From the NCBI GenBank assembly GCA_034401795.1, contig CM067366.1, positions 67,664,014 to 67,728,013 on the forward strand: 64,000 bases of DNA, written 5' to 3'. The position numbers were made by a program, and so were the translations under genes. Each line of letters starts with the position of its first letter. Position 1 is the stretch's first letter. A model generated the notes under the pieces. It was not told the DNA's origin. It made no database searches and worked only from the letters and a program-made list of their open reading frames with translations. The DNA is from Chaetoderma sp. LZ-2023a. Lineage: Eukaryota; Mollusca; Caudofoveata; Chaetodermatida; Chaetodermatidae. Positions 1-12,678 of this stretch are shown here, piece by piece.

Positions 1-430
1 CAAATTGCGGCCCAATCGATTCAGTGGTTCTGGAGTTGTTTTGGCAAAAAATATGTTATCCGAGATGACTGCCAAGCCATTTGGCCTATCAAGTTACTTT
101 GAAAAGTTGGTGCAGCTCTTGCCCTAGATGATATTTCATGAATTTTGAATTCATCCCCAAGCAGTTTCGGAGATTTTTAAAGACATTAAAAAGAATCAAC
201 CAAAATCCAAGATGGCCACCAACCAAATTGGCCGATCGGCTTTGTTTGAACAAACATGGACCTCTATGCCCTAAGAATGCATCCAACCAAATATACTTCA
301 AATCAGTCCAGTGGTTCTCGAGAAGACATTTTAGATTTCCCATTGCTTTAGTATGGAGGCTTTTGGCACGAAAAAGATCCAAGATGGCTGGCAAACCATT
401 TATCCAACAGTTTCAAGAATGGCAAATATG
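1..430 (-). repeat. Reverse copy of the long AGCTCACC-type interspersed repeat
   Basis: Read in reverse complement, this stretch matches the unit seen at 38580-39000 and 40320-40800: the phrase about 'actaaagcaatgggaaat', the 'gccatcttggatttt' blocks and 'aagtttgttcaa' recur in the same order. The open frames here are repeat noise. It runs off the left edge, so its full extent is unknown. Confidence 0.7.
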
Positions 431-719
431 AAATCAGAATTACCCACTATATACCCGAGGGCAGCATACCCTGCATCAGAGACACAACAGATGACGAACT
501 GTATTCGTTTCTGTACGTTGAAACCGGTTTTGATAGAAACTGTCATTTACCTGACACCAGGACTTGACCCATGCGTAGTCACACACCGGGGCACTGACCC
601 GTAGAGAGGTAACATAAAATCCACTCAACATTTACTGTTGACTCTTCAAACAGGATAAACTAATCCGATTTCTATTTCTCTGATGAGTAAAACTACACAA
701 AGTACGAAATGCCATAAAT

Positions 720-1845
720 CCGAATCATTCCACTTACGGTTATCCAACAAAATGAAAAAAATCGCGATTTTCGATTAAATCGTAGATCCAAATTCCCAAA
801 AGTATAAACCGGATCAACGTAACTTGTTTCTAGAAAAAGTTGAAATAAATGATACAAAAATAGCACGAAATTAGAACACATGTTCATGCGACGAATTCTT
901 ATCATCCTACGTCTATGCTTAATGTATACTTTATATCCAGCATCGCGGGAGTGAAATTATTAATTGGGACCGCCTAAATATTGCGTATAGTTTAATAAAC
1001 ATTATTTAATTCATCAAAATTTGAGATAAAAATGTCGCCGAGAAAATATTATAAATTACATGATGCTTCCGCTTATAGCCTCCCTTTGTAGGACGAGTTT
1101 AGGTCATTACCGGAGTAACGCGAAGACGCTAATATTAGTACCGCGGGAGATACTGCGCAATTCACATACATAGGACGGCAGCTTTCAGTAGGTATTAGTG
1201 CAACGGCGTAAACTCGTCCTATAGTGCGGTTTATAGTTGCTTTCAGAACGTACGATTTACATTTAAGAGTAATCAACAGAACGCACAGTTCAAAATCAAA
1301 CAATCTGGAATGCTGTTGCTTTATTTTCTTTAATTTGACATGACAACCGAATCAAAAAGGAAAAATTATTAGACCGTCTGAAATTGTTATCTCTAGAATT
1401 AAACAGAATTATGTTCACTGATTGCCTAACACTCTGAAACTGTATATACTTGACATTTCACAACAGACTCAGGGTCTGCTGCGAAAGAAAGAAAATTATA
1501 TGGCGATTCGACGGAGTAACTAGCTGATTTTCTCAATGACAAAGAAAGGCGCTACCTCGCTATTGTTAGCTTGTTTATTGTAGCGCCTTGTGTTGTGATT
1601 AGTAATTATTCGACACGTGCTTGGCACGGCGGGATATACACACAATGAACACGGGCGTGAATCGATTATAATTGTACTCATGTACTGATATAATGCGACG
1701 GAAAAGTCTACACTTTAGATTTTTTTAAAACATGAAATTTTTGACGATTTTCCGATCTTTCCTCAATTACATCGTAAAAATCGCGATTTTAAAAATAAAT
1801 CAAACTTCACGATTAAATCGAAAAATCGTGCAAGCCTATATACAG
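720..1845. mobile_element. Probable remnant of a hAT-like element (AATCGATT-rich)
   Basis: Both ends are rich in 'aaatcgcgattt' and 'cgattaaatcg' blocks (740-790 and 1755-1830). The right end finishes with 'aatcgtgcaagcctata', which resembles the reverse complement of the TAGG-type termini of many hAT elements. No matching left terminus or target duplication was found and no transposase frame is present, so class and boundaries are uncertain. Confidence 0.35.
860..1600. repeat. Direct repeat, copy 1 (partner at 2600-2990)
   Basis: Two blocks recur downstream: 'cgtctatgcttaatgtata...gggaccgcctaa' (about 870-1005) and 'gaaagaaagaaaattatatggcgattcgac...cctcgctattgttagct' (about 1370-1570). In copy 2 they are closer together, so one copy has gained or lost about 0.35 kb. 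No coding potential is seen. Confidence 0.7.
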
Positions 1846-2426
1846 GTAAGCTGTTGAATATTTTGAAACTAATTTGACTGGGTGTTGTTGCTGCAACAAT
1901 GTCCAATAACATTTGTTTCGAAATGCTCAACAGCATGTTTATTAAATAGGACTAAAGACATTCAATTCGTACACCATGACGGACTATTCAAGGTTAAAGA
2001 CGGACTATTTAAGTGACACTGGATTGTGACATCAACCTACATGTGACGGAGTTGAATATGTCATATGATTTCCCTATACCGTATATCGCCTAATAATAAC
2101 CACATCCTTAATAGAAGTCGCATACCAATTTTCGAGGTCGAGCCATCCTAATTTCTTAGCAGTTTTAAAACAGCAAATGTATCTATTAAGTCGCATCCAA
2201 ATTTCAGCACTGACAGCAGTTTGGTTAAATAAAACCAACTTCGTGAGTTAAATAACTTATAAATGTTAAATAAAACGAGATTTGAAACAAAATTTTGCAA
2301 TAACTTCACGGAAATACCATCCAAATTACGTCACTTCCTTGTATGATACAACTATTAACGGAAAAGGTATTTTAACGGGTACCAAATATGCGGATCGGAT
2401 TGAATGTATAATACTCAGTTACCATC

Positions 2427-2432
2427 ACGTAA

Positions 2433-2493
<61 letters not shown>
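2427..2493. repeat. (AT)n microsatellite
   Basis: About 67 bp of uninterrupted TA dinucleotides. It creates a spurious Tyr-Ile open frame. Confidence 0.98.
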
Positions 2494-2497
<4 letters not shown>

Positions 2498-2599
2498 ATT
2501 CCGAGTTCCACCCACCCCCAAACCCCCCAGAACACGAGTCCAGTATATTAGGGCAGTAAAATGCAGATGATTCTACCAAGTATTAATCAGCTCCCGCGA

Positions 2600-2990
2600 C
2601 AAAAATAGCACAAAATTAGAACAAGACTTCATGCGACAAATTCTTACCATCCTACGTCTATGCTTAATGTATACCTTATATCCATCATCGTGGGAGTGAA
2701 ATTATTAATTGGGACCGCCTAATATTGCGCATAGTTTAATAAACATCGTTTTTTTCAACACAGCCTGAAATTGTTAAAAGAATTAAAAAGAATTATGTTC
2801 AGTGATTATTGCCTAACATTCTGCAACTAAGTATATACTTGGTATTTCACGACACTCAGGGTATGCAGCGAAAGAAAGAAAATTATATGGCGATTCGACA
2901 GAGTAACTAGCTGGTTTTCTCAATGACAAAGGTGTTACCTCGCTATTGTTAGCTGGTTTACCATAGAGTTTTGTTTTGATTAGGACTTAG
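2600..2990. repeat. Direct repeat, copy 2 (partner at 860-1600)
   Basis: It shares the 'atgcgacaaattcttaccat' and 'ggcgattcgacagagtaac' blocks with the upstream copy at roughly 90% identity by eye, with the middle section missing. Confidence 0.7.
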
Positions 2991-3218
2991 TGAACACATG
3001 TGTGAAGCGATCAACAAAAAACAATGGATACATGCGCGAATGGATTGTAAGATGGTAAGATTTTCTAACGTAAAAATGTGTTCTATTTTCCTTAGTTTCT
3101 TTTAAATTTTTTCATGAAATATACCAAATAGAAGTCGACCCCGTTACTCAGAGCTTTTGATTTAAAAAATGTACAGCCCTTGTCCTATTAGAAGCCGTGG
3201 ATATCATTGAGTGAATTA

Positions 3219-3431
<213 letters not shown>

Positions 3432-3518
3432 CTAAAAGCATGTAAAATCTAAATCATGCATGAATATCTTCAAAACTGTATTATTATCACAATGGCGACA
3501 CTGAATAGGGATGATTAA

Positions 3519-3641
3519 CCATTTCACCGATAAATTCCCCGTATCTCAATCTTGGGGTGAACAAACAGTAAAGTTGTTGAATATTTTGGAATTAATATGA
3601 CTGGACGCCATTGCTGCCTTCAGGGATTGGTTGTTAAAGGG
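3519..3641. mobile_element. Hairpin MITE, family C (short copy) in a Smad intron
   Basis: It starts after TTAA with 'ccatttcaccgataaattcccc' and contains 'gttgttgaatattttgg'. It ends '...ttgttaaaggg' followed by TTAC, a decayed TTAA. It is the same family as 27790-27956 and 61482-61619. Confidence 0.6.
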
Positions 3642-3984
3642 TTACTCCATTAATACTTGAAATTCCTGAATCTCAAATCCTAAAAAAGCTGAACATTGAA
3701 TATTTTGAAACTAATTTGACAACAGCTCCCAGTTACGTGTAATTTAATTTCAAAATATTCAAAAGAATATTCTTCATATAATAAAGAATTTATCAATTCA
3801 TGTATGTAACTGTTATTCGCTCACCAATACAATCATCTTTTGATTTTTAACAGCAGTTCAAATCTCTGAATAATACTTTTTCTGCAAACCAAAGCTCAGA
3901 ATTGATGGGCAGAGGGCTAATCAATAGAAATATGGTGTTGAATCTGAATATTTCTGGTAGTTTACTCTCTTGATTACAGGTATA

Positions 3985-4235
3985 TTGTTATAGGGATCCA
4001 TTTCTAGCTAAGCTCTGCCCACTTTGTACATGCATTGGAAACGAATTGAAACTTTGAAACCTGAATTCCCAGAACCTAAATTTAAAGGTAGCTCTACAGC
4101 TAAGCTGTTGAATAATTTGAAACCAATTTGTCCGGGAGTTGTTGATGCCTATGGGGGCACCAGCTTCCAGTGATATTATCTTCAAAATACCAGGTATTCA
4201 ACATGAACCCATAATGTTTATTACATTTCAAATTC
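3985..4235. mobile_element. Hairpin MITE, family B (degraded) in a Smad intron
   Basis: It has 'tttctagctaagctctgccc', then 'aagctgttgaataatttgaaacc', then 'gcctatgggggcacc', in the order seen in the fuller copies at 60571-60955 and 36446-36790. Confidence 0.55.
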
Positions 4236-4517
4236 ACCAAAGATAAAACTCACGTTATTTTGATTTGATTGTGAGGTATTTGCTTTGACGTTAAATACTT
4301 CAGTGACAGGTCAAAACCATCCATTTTTGTCTTGGAAAGTATTCCTTTCTGAAATTTTTTGGGTTGGCATATCATTCAGCGTATCTAACTAACAGAATGA
4401 AGACTGCTAAATAGACATGGTTAAATTCATGATGGGGAATGCTGATCCTAGGCACAGGGCTTTTGTTCAAATAACCATGCACATATGCACACACGCATGC
4501 ACTTATACAATGCACTA

Positions 4518-4781
<264 letters not shown>

Positions 4782-4961
4782 TTACTGTGTAAGAGAAGTA
4801 GAAACAATAGGCTAAGGACACACAAATAATTAACATTCCCTTCAGCATTCAAGAAATTACAACCTATGTCATCAAACCATTGTTGTTTTAATTCAACAAA
4901 TTGGTATTACTCTCAAAATGAAGAAAAACCCTTGTCTACACTCAACTCAAACATATTTAAA

Positions 4962-5162
4962 ATGGTCAAGAAAATTTAAATGTTCTCATAGAAAATGCAC
5001 ATTTGCAGACCACAAGATTATTTTGGGACTTTGAAAATTTACTACTGGAAGGAATGGCTGGTTCTGGTGGGAAATGTAAAGAAAAATATTTTTCTCTTGC
5101 TTGGTCTACAAATGGACATTTTTCAAGATCACTGCAGAAGCCATGTTGGCCGGCCAGACGGT
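4962..5162. mobile_element. Hairpin MITE, family A (decayed)
   Basis: It reads 'ggtcaagaaaattt', 'acatttgcagaccaca', 'gaaaatttactactgg', then the mirror 'ggtctacaaatggacattt' and 'caagatcactgcagaagcc'. The order matches the better copies at 26367-26585 and 35240-35463. Confidence 0.65.
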
Positions 5163-5229
5163 AACAGCGATAAACCTCTATATGCAGCTTTTATAAGATT
5201 TGAACAGCTTAAATAGATCACAACTATTT

Positions 5230-7261
5230 AATAGGTTATCAGGTGGCTGACGAGCAACCGGTGGAAACACAGTCAATCTCCTTCACTCCTCGTGTCCTTT
5301 CCCCATCCAGGAGTATAAATTAGGATTTGTACACCTTTGTGTATTTCAATTCCAGGACCTTTCCATGACTTTTCATTAGCAAAATTAACAAATTCCATGA
5401 CTTCCAAGAATTAATATCTAGGAGACTTGTGTTTATGACATAGCTCCAAAAATCAGATCTAAGTTATTCGGCAAAATATCTGATTATTGCCTCTTGCAAC
5501 AACCAAACTACAGCCTGTTTTAATAAGCTGTTGCCATAATTTCTTATTTTTATTGCATAGAGGTGATTTATGCCAAAAGATTTCTTATTTTATATGATTA
5601 CCACGTTCCATGACCTATGATCAAAAACACTGATTTTCCAGTGATTGGATTCGTCTCCAGCCCTTTTATCCATCCATATGTCTGAGTCTTACCTGGTCTA
5701 GATTTCAAGAGCTTTTGAACTTACACTAACAAATTTTCTATCAGCAGATATATTAGGCTAGACGAAATGTCATGATATTATTTTGGCAAGATCCATCCGT
5801 ATACCTTTTTTTATGTCACAGACATAGACATATCTCAATTGAAAGACTTAATGTGTCAAAATTTTCTTTTCAGATCTTAAGTTTTGAACTTTGACTTGTA
5901 CTGTCAGCCATTGCCATCTTGAGAATGTTCATGGAATTCAATTTTGTGATAATGTTCAAGAAGACCATTGAGCCTATGGGCTGCTCACTGTACATAGGGC
6001 TTATGTATCCATGGGTATTCTGTGTGAACTTATTCCTAGGCAGCCTTCCCATTCACACCATAGTCAGTCAGTAACGGATAAAAGTTTTTACATATAGATA
6101 GATCTCTATCAAGCTAAATAAGATACTAATGTATGTTGGCTTTGTGATTATCTTGACAAACAGCAAATCCACATACTCGTTTCATATTGTTATTTACACA
6201 AAATGGCAATGTATGCACGAATAGGTAACCAGAATGAAAATTCCCCAATATTCCCGCCCTTCTGAAAATTCCCGAAATATTCCATGGAAACTTTGCAATC
6301 CTAATTTCAACAAAAATGGTTTCTTGAAAAATTAGCATTCCTTACTAGAATTTAGAAATGATAAAATCACTAAGTTTTATCGAGCCAGTCATTCTCCAGT
6401 GCCGGTAAATTTTCAAAAATAGCCTTCTCTTGGTCTGCAAATGGAAAAGACCACTGTACAAGCCATTTTTGGCTGATATGAGTGCTAAAGGCCTGGTTAA
6501 GATATTTACACCGCTGAAATGGACTTGCAGCCCTCAAAATTCGCCACAGCAATCAGCAAAGTGGTGGTACAAGTTGTGGCAAGCTTAATTTACTACAGCA
6601 AATATTTACCGTGCAGGAAAATTGCAGGCCTCAGCTACTTAAGTCATTTTATCATAGATACATGGTATTAATCATGATGTCATATTACAGCAAGATGCTA
6701 CAATTCACCAAAAGACCAAAGATTATAATTACTGAAATCTGAAAAAATGCTGTAGTAGAAATTTGGTGAACCAGTTGTCACAGCATTTTTGTGCCAAAGG
6801 AAAATTGTTCGAACTTCAAGGACTGGACATGTGGTTTTTATAAATTTATCATCACATACAATTGGTTTCTTTGTCACAAATACGCACAGAAAGGTAAAAG
6901 AATTATTTAGCTAGTGATATATAACCGTTATCCTACTGAATTTTCAATACACTTTGATAAATTTTTTTATTTCATCTTTTCTTAATTCTAGTTAAGCAAT
7001 GCCCATTTTTCAAGAAAAACATTTTGCTGAAATGTATTGCCATGAATGTCGGCAACAAATTTCAGCAACAGTATTTTCAAAATAAAAATTAAGTCATAAT
7101 TCACAACTACATGAATATTTTCTTCATGTCGACTGACAAAATGTTTATATTCCAGATGTAAAGAGATTAGAATTGATCAGAGTTAACCCTTTAACAATCT
7201 TAACAATTTAATTAATTCATTGGCGATAAATAAAACTTTGTGACTGTGACTTGAGCCACAA
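5230..7261. other. Repeat-derived gap without genes
   Basis: It holds a fragment related to the hAT-like 'ccatgacttt' repeat (about 5335-5640), half of a family A hairpin (6380-6502) and AT-rich sequence in which I recognise nothing else. No open frame resembles a protein. Confidence 0.6.
6380..6502. mobile_element. Hairpin MITE, family A, right half only
   Basis: It runs 'gagccagtcattctccag', 'taaattttcaaaaatagcc', 'tcttggtctgcaaatgg', 'ttttggctgatatgagtg', the distal arm of the family A hairpin. The left arm is absent. Confidence 0.7.
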
Positions 7262-7396
7262 ATTATAACTGGCCAAATTTGGTCAAGAAAGTCCAAATAT
7301 TTGCTTATTGAATGTCCATTTGCAGGCCAAGACTATTCTTGAAAATTTACAAATGGAATGACTGGTTCAGTCATCGAGTCAGACATTCCAGGGGCA

Positions 7397-8966
7397 GGGT
7401 GTGTACACCTTTCAGTATTTGAAATTCCATGACTTTCCATGACTAAAATTAAGAAATTCCATGACCTCCAAGAATCAATAGCTAGGTCAAAGACAGTCAA
7501 ATTTGTTTCAAAATGTTCAACAGCATATAGTGAATCATATGGAATTCACTTTATCTAGGGCAAAGGGTCAACATGTGAGAATATCCGGTATATTTTTAAT
7601 AAAATCTGAGGTTTTCACATAAAAAATTGATGAATAAAAATTCTGAATGGCAGTTCTAGAGCCTATGATCATACATGTAGTATCCTTTCAGCCTAACATG
7701 GTTGAAATCGGTCAAAATGGTAAGAAGCAATATGGCCATTTCTAGTAAAGATTTTGACCCCAAAAATTGTCTATTAACCCTTTAACACTCATATCAGCCA
7801 AAGCCGGCTTCTGTCACGCGTGGTCTTGAGAGATGTCCATTTGCAGACCAAGAGAAGACTATTGTTGAACATTTTTTATAAAATAGTCTTCACTTGGTCT
7901 GCAAATTGACATTTTTTTTTTAATTTAAAAAAATTTTGAACAAATTTAAAGGCTTAGAGCCGAGGCTTCTATTTGGACAAGGTGTCAAGAACAAATTTAA
8001 ATCCAATCCCTAAAATTGTTACTTTCGCAAATATGTTGCGCACTAATAGATAACACGCATGGGAAAATTTGACAAAATATGAGCCAAAAAAGCCGTATAC
8101 ATGTATATATAACACGCAATCAGAGTTTAGAAATATTGCAAAACATATTTTTCAGACGAACGAAAATTGGTAGCTTTACCGCTAGATTCAAAATAATAAT
8201 AATCCTTTATCGGCTAAATATCTTGTTATTCTTTTAATATTACCAAGTTTATTTCATACTTTAACCGTAATAGAACGCATAAAACCATCTTTGAGCAAGA
8301 AATACGTTCAATATACAGGGGAATCTCCATACACTAGCGAGACCGAGATATCATCGCCATCTAATTATCATAATGTAACCAATTCGGCCGGGACGAAATC
8401 GCCCACATGAACAAAAATCTTGCCACTAAATATACTGCCGAATGCATACGCTGAGTAGGAAATAGTGAATTTATTGCTCAAATTGTTTTAAAAACATTCT
8501 CTTCTGTACATATTTATTATTAATTTGGGATATTCGCATTCGCGGCGTTACAAAACCCGTTTTTATTTGGGAGGCCTCCTTCCAGTCCAGATATAGTTTC
8601 AGTGGAATGTCTCCAATCACAAAAGAGTTTAATATGGCCTACCAACATAAGAAGGGATTTAACCTCATTTTATTTCTTACGTTGTTTTGGGTCATTTTTA
8701 TTTTGGTTGGACATATGACTTTGATAATGAATGAAATCATGTGATCGCCGCGATAAAGATATGGAAATGTGTATTTCCGAGCTTTATTTCCCCACTTCAC
8801 ATTTGTATGCCATCAGATTTTATTTTTATTTAGGGAGATTATCATTTTCCATGACTTTTCAATGACTTTTATCAAATTGACAAATTTCCATGACTTTTCC
8901 AGGCCTGGAATTTAGATTTTCAAATTCCATGACTTTCCAGGATTTCCATGACCCGTGCGAACCCTG
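7397..8966. mobile_element. Non-autonomous hAT-like element (CAGGG termini)
   Basis: It begins 'cagggtgtgtacacctttcag' and ends with the reverse complement of 'cagggttcgcacgggtcatgg'. Repeated 'aaattccatgactttccatgac' subterminal blocks lie at both ends (7430-7470 and 8845-8955). CAGGG termini and a flanking 'caggg' direct repeat fit a hAT, but the exact 8-bp duplication is obscured by the G-rich target. No transposase frame is present. It carries a family A MITE inside (7778-7918). Confidence 0.7.
7778..7918. mobile_element. Hairpin MITE, family A (left half) inside the hAT-like element
   Basis: TTAA precedes 'ccctttaacactcatatcagcc'. The arm continues 'tggtcttgagagatgtccatttgcagaccaag' and folds back on 'cacttggtctgcaaattgac'. 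The centre is shortened. Confidence 0.75.
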
Positions 8967-9115
8967 CAGGGGGTAAATTTTCTAAAACAATCTCTTGTCC
9001 TCCAAATGGACTTGCCTCAAAATCACTGCAGGGGCCGGTTTTGGCCGGCTTGATAATTCAATGGTTAAAACTCCTATTTATAGTTACTTAGTCCTCTTTT
9101 GCTGGATAGGCTAAA

Positions 9116-9430
9116 CAGCATGTCTTCATGCAGTCCTCACCTACTTGTATGTCTTGCACCAGTTGGATTGCTTGTTGGGTGCCGGCGGTTATAATCGGCA
9201 AGTCTATCAAGACTATCATGTAAGCTCAGTGTTTGTAGTGGCGATTTAGTCTTCCTTTAAACTTAGAGGTGTTGATTGTAGGAGCTGCTACTACATACTC
9301 AGGCAGGGTATTCCAGTAATTGGTTACTTTAATCATGAAGAACCTTTTCCACGTATCCGTGTTAAAACATTGTTTGTAGATCTTGTAGGTATGGCCTCTT
9401 GTGAGCTCACCAGTGTCAGACGGCAATAAA
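9116..9430 (-). mobile_element. 3' tail of a CR1/jockey-like LINE
   Basis: The minus-strand translation has the C-terminal signature of these LINE polymerases: LTRGHTYKIYKQCF, then FFMIKVTNYWNTLPEYVVAA, then FKGRLNRHYKH and a stop (9226). Only this end of ORF2 is present, typical of 5'-truncated insertions. Confidence 0.7.
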
Positions 9431-9479
9431 ATCTCTTTGGTCGATGTGCATGTGTGTATTTAAATACATTTCGTTAAAT

Positions 9480-10880
9480 ACATTTCGATAAGATCACCAC
9501 ATAATCGGAGGTACTAGGCTTGGTAATTGCAATGTCTTTATGCGCTCTTCATACTGTGTGTCTTATAGCAAAAGTATGTTTTCAAGGAGCTGAACATATG
9601 AAATTACTTTTAATTTGCAGACTTATTCCTACACCAACAATTTATTTAGAAATGATGAATAATAACTATAGGCAATTCTGATTAAATAACTACTAATTAC
9701 AGAAAATTATATCCAATAATTTGAAAAAATAAATAATGGTGTAAGTAACCCTTTAAAAGGATCCGCTTAGTTTTAATTAGTTGACTTTAATTTATATGCA
9801 GGAATACGACATTTGGGAGTAAAATCATTTACACAGGGGAATGCATATTAGTACAATAGAAATGGAGATGTAATTCTGACGGTGAATCATACTCAATCAA
9901 TCATAGGAGTCACCATTATGCTGGTCGAAGTCCACACTCGCAGATTTGGCAAGTGACCAATCCCGAAATCATAGACCAATCTAACATTCAAATAATTTCG
10001 TTACCTCTATTATTCAGCCTGCTGTAGACTTGTCGGCCTCTTCTCAAATAATTCTCTTTGACGTACCGTCATAGATATATTGGACAAACGTTTGCGAATT
10101 GTTCATTAAAGTTCCATAACTTAGACATCGCACAACTTAAAATACACTATTTTCTATAGTACAGTAACTGGCGACGACTAGACGGCCCGTTTACAACTCA
10201 TGACTTATACATCCGCACAGGACCGATAACTAAGGACGAATACTGAATAAAAATTCGAATATTTTAGAAATTTATCAACGCCTTTGTCATTGTAAGCTGC
10301 CCTCTAAGGAGATGAATCTATCTAACCGATGCCCCATGGTTGTTAAGCCAATCACCTCTGTAATAACCCATGCACTCTTTATCGCAAGCGGATTTCGCCA
10401 GAATATTTTGTACGGTAAAAAGTGGTGTCTGAGTGACGTCATCAGAATTGGCGACAGCATGTCGGCCGAATAATGGACTAAAAAAGTGATTTCGTGTGTG
10501 AGCGTACAGCGAATAAAAACGCATTCCGTACTTGCTCGCCAGTTCCGTAACGAAATATGAAGATATAGATCCGATTATATGGCGGCTATGAATCTATATC
10601 AAGAAAATCAAAAGAAACTTTTGCCTACGCATGTAAATAAAATTAATTCACTTCAGTAACTTGCTGAGCGGAAGTCTTGATTTTCGAGAGGTGACCTTAT
10701 TAGAAAGGTGACATCTTGATTATTAACCAGTGTTTGCATGCTGTTAGCTTATTGTTTTAACCAAAGCTAAAAAAATAAGATTTGAAGGGTTTGGGGCTAT
10801 TTTAACTGACTCATTTTAAAATAAATTACTTGATTTGTTACTTTGTTTATTTGTTAACCCCAATGTACCATATTGTACCA
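9480..10880. other. Unannotated AT-rich stretch
   Basis: About 1.4 kb in which I see no conserved coding frame, no repeat shared with the rest of the window and no terminal inverted repeats. Short open frames (for example 10318-10524 minus) show no recognisable motif. Confidence 0.5.
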
Positions 10881-10889
10881 TACTCGTCA

Positions 10890-11530
10890 TCATCATCATC
10901 ATTAGTGACGGACATAAGTCAGATATGACTTGTGTGTCCCAGACGTAGGTTTGATAATATTAGTCGTGGTTAAATAAAATGTCTATAATGTACGTCTAGC
11001 CTTGATTTAAATTGGTCTAAGTTGATGGCAAGTGCAACGTGATTAGGTAAAGTGTTTCAGTAAGGAATAACTCTGTGAAATTTTTTCCTGAGATTTGTCT
11101 TATGTATATATAGGACTATAACATGTTAACCTTATGTATTCAGTATTCTCATGTCCTATATTGTTGTTATATGCTATATGTAGGGGTCCACCGCCACATA
11201 GGCTCTGCCTTTGGTGGACTACCTGTTGTGAAACTGTAAATGTATATTCTATATCAAAATAAATAATCTTGAACTTGAACTTGAACTAGATTTTTCTTGC
11301 AGAAATTTGTGTGAATTTTGAGATTATGACCACGCGTGGTCATGGTTGCAGTGGATGTTTCCTTAAAGAATTGACCTGCATCTAAGTTATATTTCATGTG
11401 TAAGATTTTGTAAGCTTCGATTAAATCCCCTCTAAATCGTCTGTATTTGAGTGACATTAGGTTGAGTGATTTCAATCTATCCATGTAAGGTACGGGATGG
11501 TTACGGTTTAGAACTTGTTGATCTATGTTG
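10890..11530 (-). mobile_element. 3' tail of a CR1-like LINE, interrupted by another LINE 3' end
   Basis: The minus-strand frame 11484-11290 reads LNLMSLKYRRFRGDLIEAYK and TTRGHNLKIHTNFCKKN. The same domain resumes at about 11100-10990 with KKFHRVIPYWNTLPNHVAL and FKSRLDVHYRH, then an (ATG/CAT)n tail near 10890. About 180 bp of plus-strand LINE 3' UTR interrupts it. Confidence 0.7.
11105..11286 (+). mobile_element. CR1-like LINE 3' UTR insertion with (CTTGAA)n tail
   Basis: The segment 'ggggtccaccgccacataggctctgccttt...ggactacc' ending 'aataaataatcttgaacttgaactt' is the same 3' end found at 19239-19340. It is flanked by 'agatttgtctt' and 'agatttttctt', a probable 11-bp target duplication with one mismatch. 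Confidence 0.6.
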
Positions 11531-11955
11531 TTTGATATTAAGTTGCCATAGCAACACAGTATTCCACGTCAAAAATTCGCTTCAAATAATCATAAGACAA
11601 TTTCATTATAACTTTTAGAAAAAACCTTGTAAACTATGTTTTCTGGCAGAAAATTCTTTTGTATAAAAATAATTCCAGTTTTCATCTAAACACTGACACT
11701 GCAAATCAGTTGTCAGTTTGTGTTGTCACTGTGTAATTCATTTCTCTTCTGTTTGAAAAAAGTCCTTACACCCCAACGAAGCTCTACATTGGGAAAATAC
11801 ACCAGTTATCGAACATTACTGTTGACCCAATACAACTCTTCCAAGACCAGTGATCAGAACATAGTCGACTGACATCCCAAAGCGTTACTATCGAAACTTG
11901 TGGGGGGGGGCAAGAGACTTGGTGAGTGAAACTCTTATTACCAGTCAAATACAAC

Positions 11956-12306
11956 ATCATTATGGGGTGCTTTGATTGTCACGTGCCTGGGAAGCCCACA
12001 CAATGGAGGGTCTCGGACCTGTGGCTGTGCAACGAATGCGACAAGATACGAGTCGACGCACATTTCGCAGCACTGGCGAGAAATGCAGCAAAGGTTCCCA
12101 CAGAGAGGTGCAATGATGTCAAAACCCCAGAACAGACGGAAGTCCCCATGACATCTTCACCTGGAATCAGTGTTAGTGTTGCTGCAGCGGAAACACAACA
12201 GAATGAAGCTCCCATGACATCTACCACTGAAAATGGTAATGCTGTAGCGGCAGCAGTCACGTGCATAAATAGAGATGGCAGTCACAACTGTAAGCCTGGA
12301 AATTAG
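11956..12306 (+). pseudogene. CR1 ORF1, N-terminal zinc-finger segment
   Basis: The frame opens MGCFDCHVPGKPTQW and continues LWLCNECDKIRVDAHFAAL, giving a CxxC...CxxC pair of the type that opens CR1 ORF1. It ends in a stop at 12306. The coding continues in another frame from about 12275, so one frameshift separates the two parts. The middle is rich in Ala, Thr and Pro. Confidence 0.6.
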
Positions 12307-12656
12307 TGGCTCCTGTAGATCAGATATATGCACAGAGACACCAAATCAACAAAAATGCAGCTGTAAGGAAGAGGACAACAGCTATACAATGCAGTGTTAT
12401 GACTGTACATGTACATCCTTACCCCCTTACATGCTTGCAGTCTTGACATCTTCAAATCGCATGTATATGTGTCCCAAGTGTGCAGTCATCTCTGACCACA
12501 TAACAGCGTTTCAGGCTTGGCACTTAAACAGGCACGATGTTGTCTACGGCGTCAATACATCAGCACCACCACAGCACCAGCCAAACTCAACAGACTGTTA
12601 CAAAACCGTGGTACCAACAGAGAACCTGATACAGGAGCTTGACGGAACAATGACAT

Positions 12657-12678
12657 CACACACACACACACACACACA
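12657..12678. repeat. (CA)n microsatellite in CR1 ORF1
   Basis: Eleven CA units, read in frame as Thr-His repeats. Confidence 0.9.

Larger units (their letters stand above)
7262..9068. mobile_element. Hairpin MITE, family A, split by a hAT-like insertion
   Basis: The left arm (7262-7396: 'ggtcaagaaagtcc', 'tgtccatttgcaggcc', 'ggaatgactggttc', 'gacattccag') and the right arm (8967-9068: 'ggtaaattttct', 'caaatggacttgcctc', 'ggccggcttga') are contiguous in other copies. Here 1.57 kb separates them. Confidence 0.75.

Noticed and set aside
2282-2494. 70-codon frame ending in Tyr-Ile repeats
   Set aside because: It is produced by the (TA)n microsatellite.
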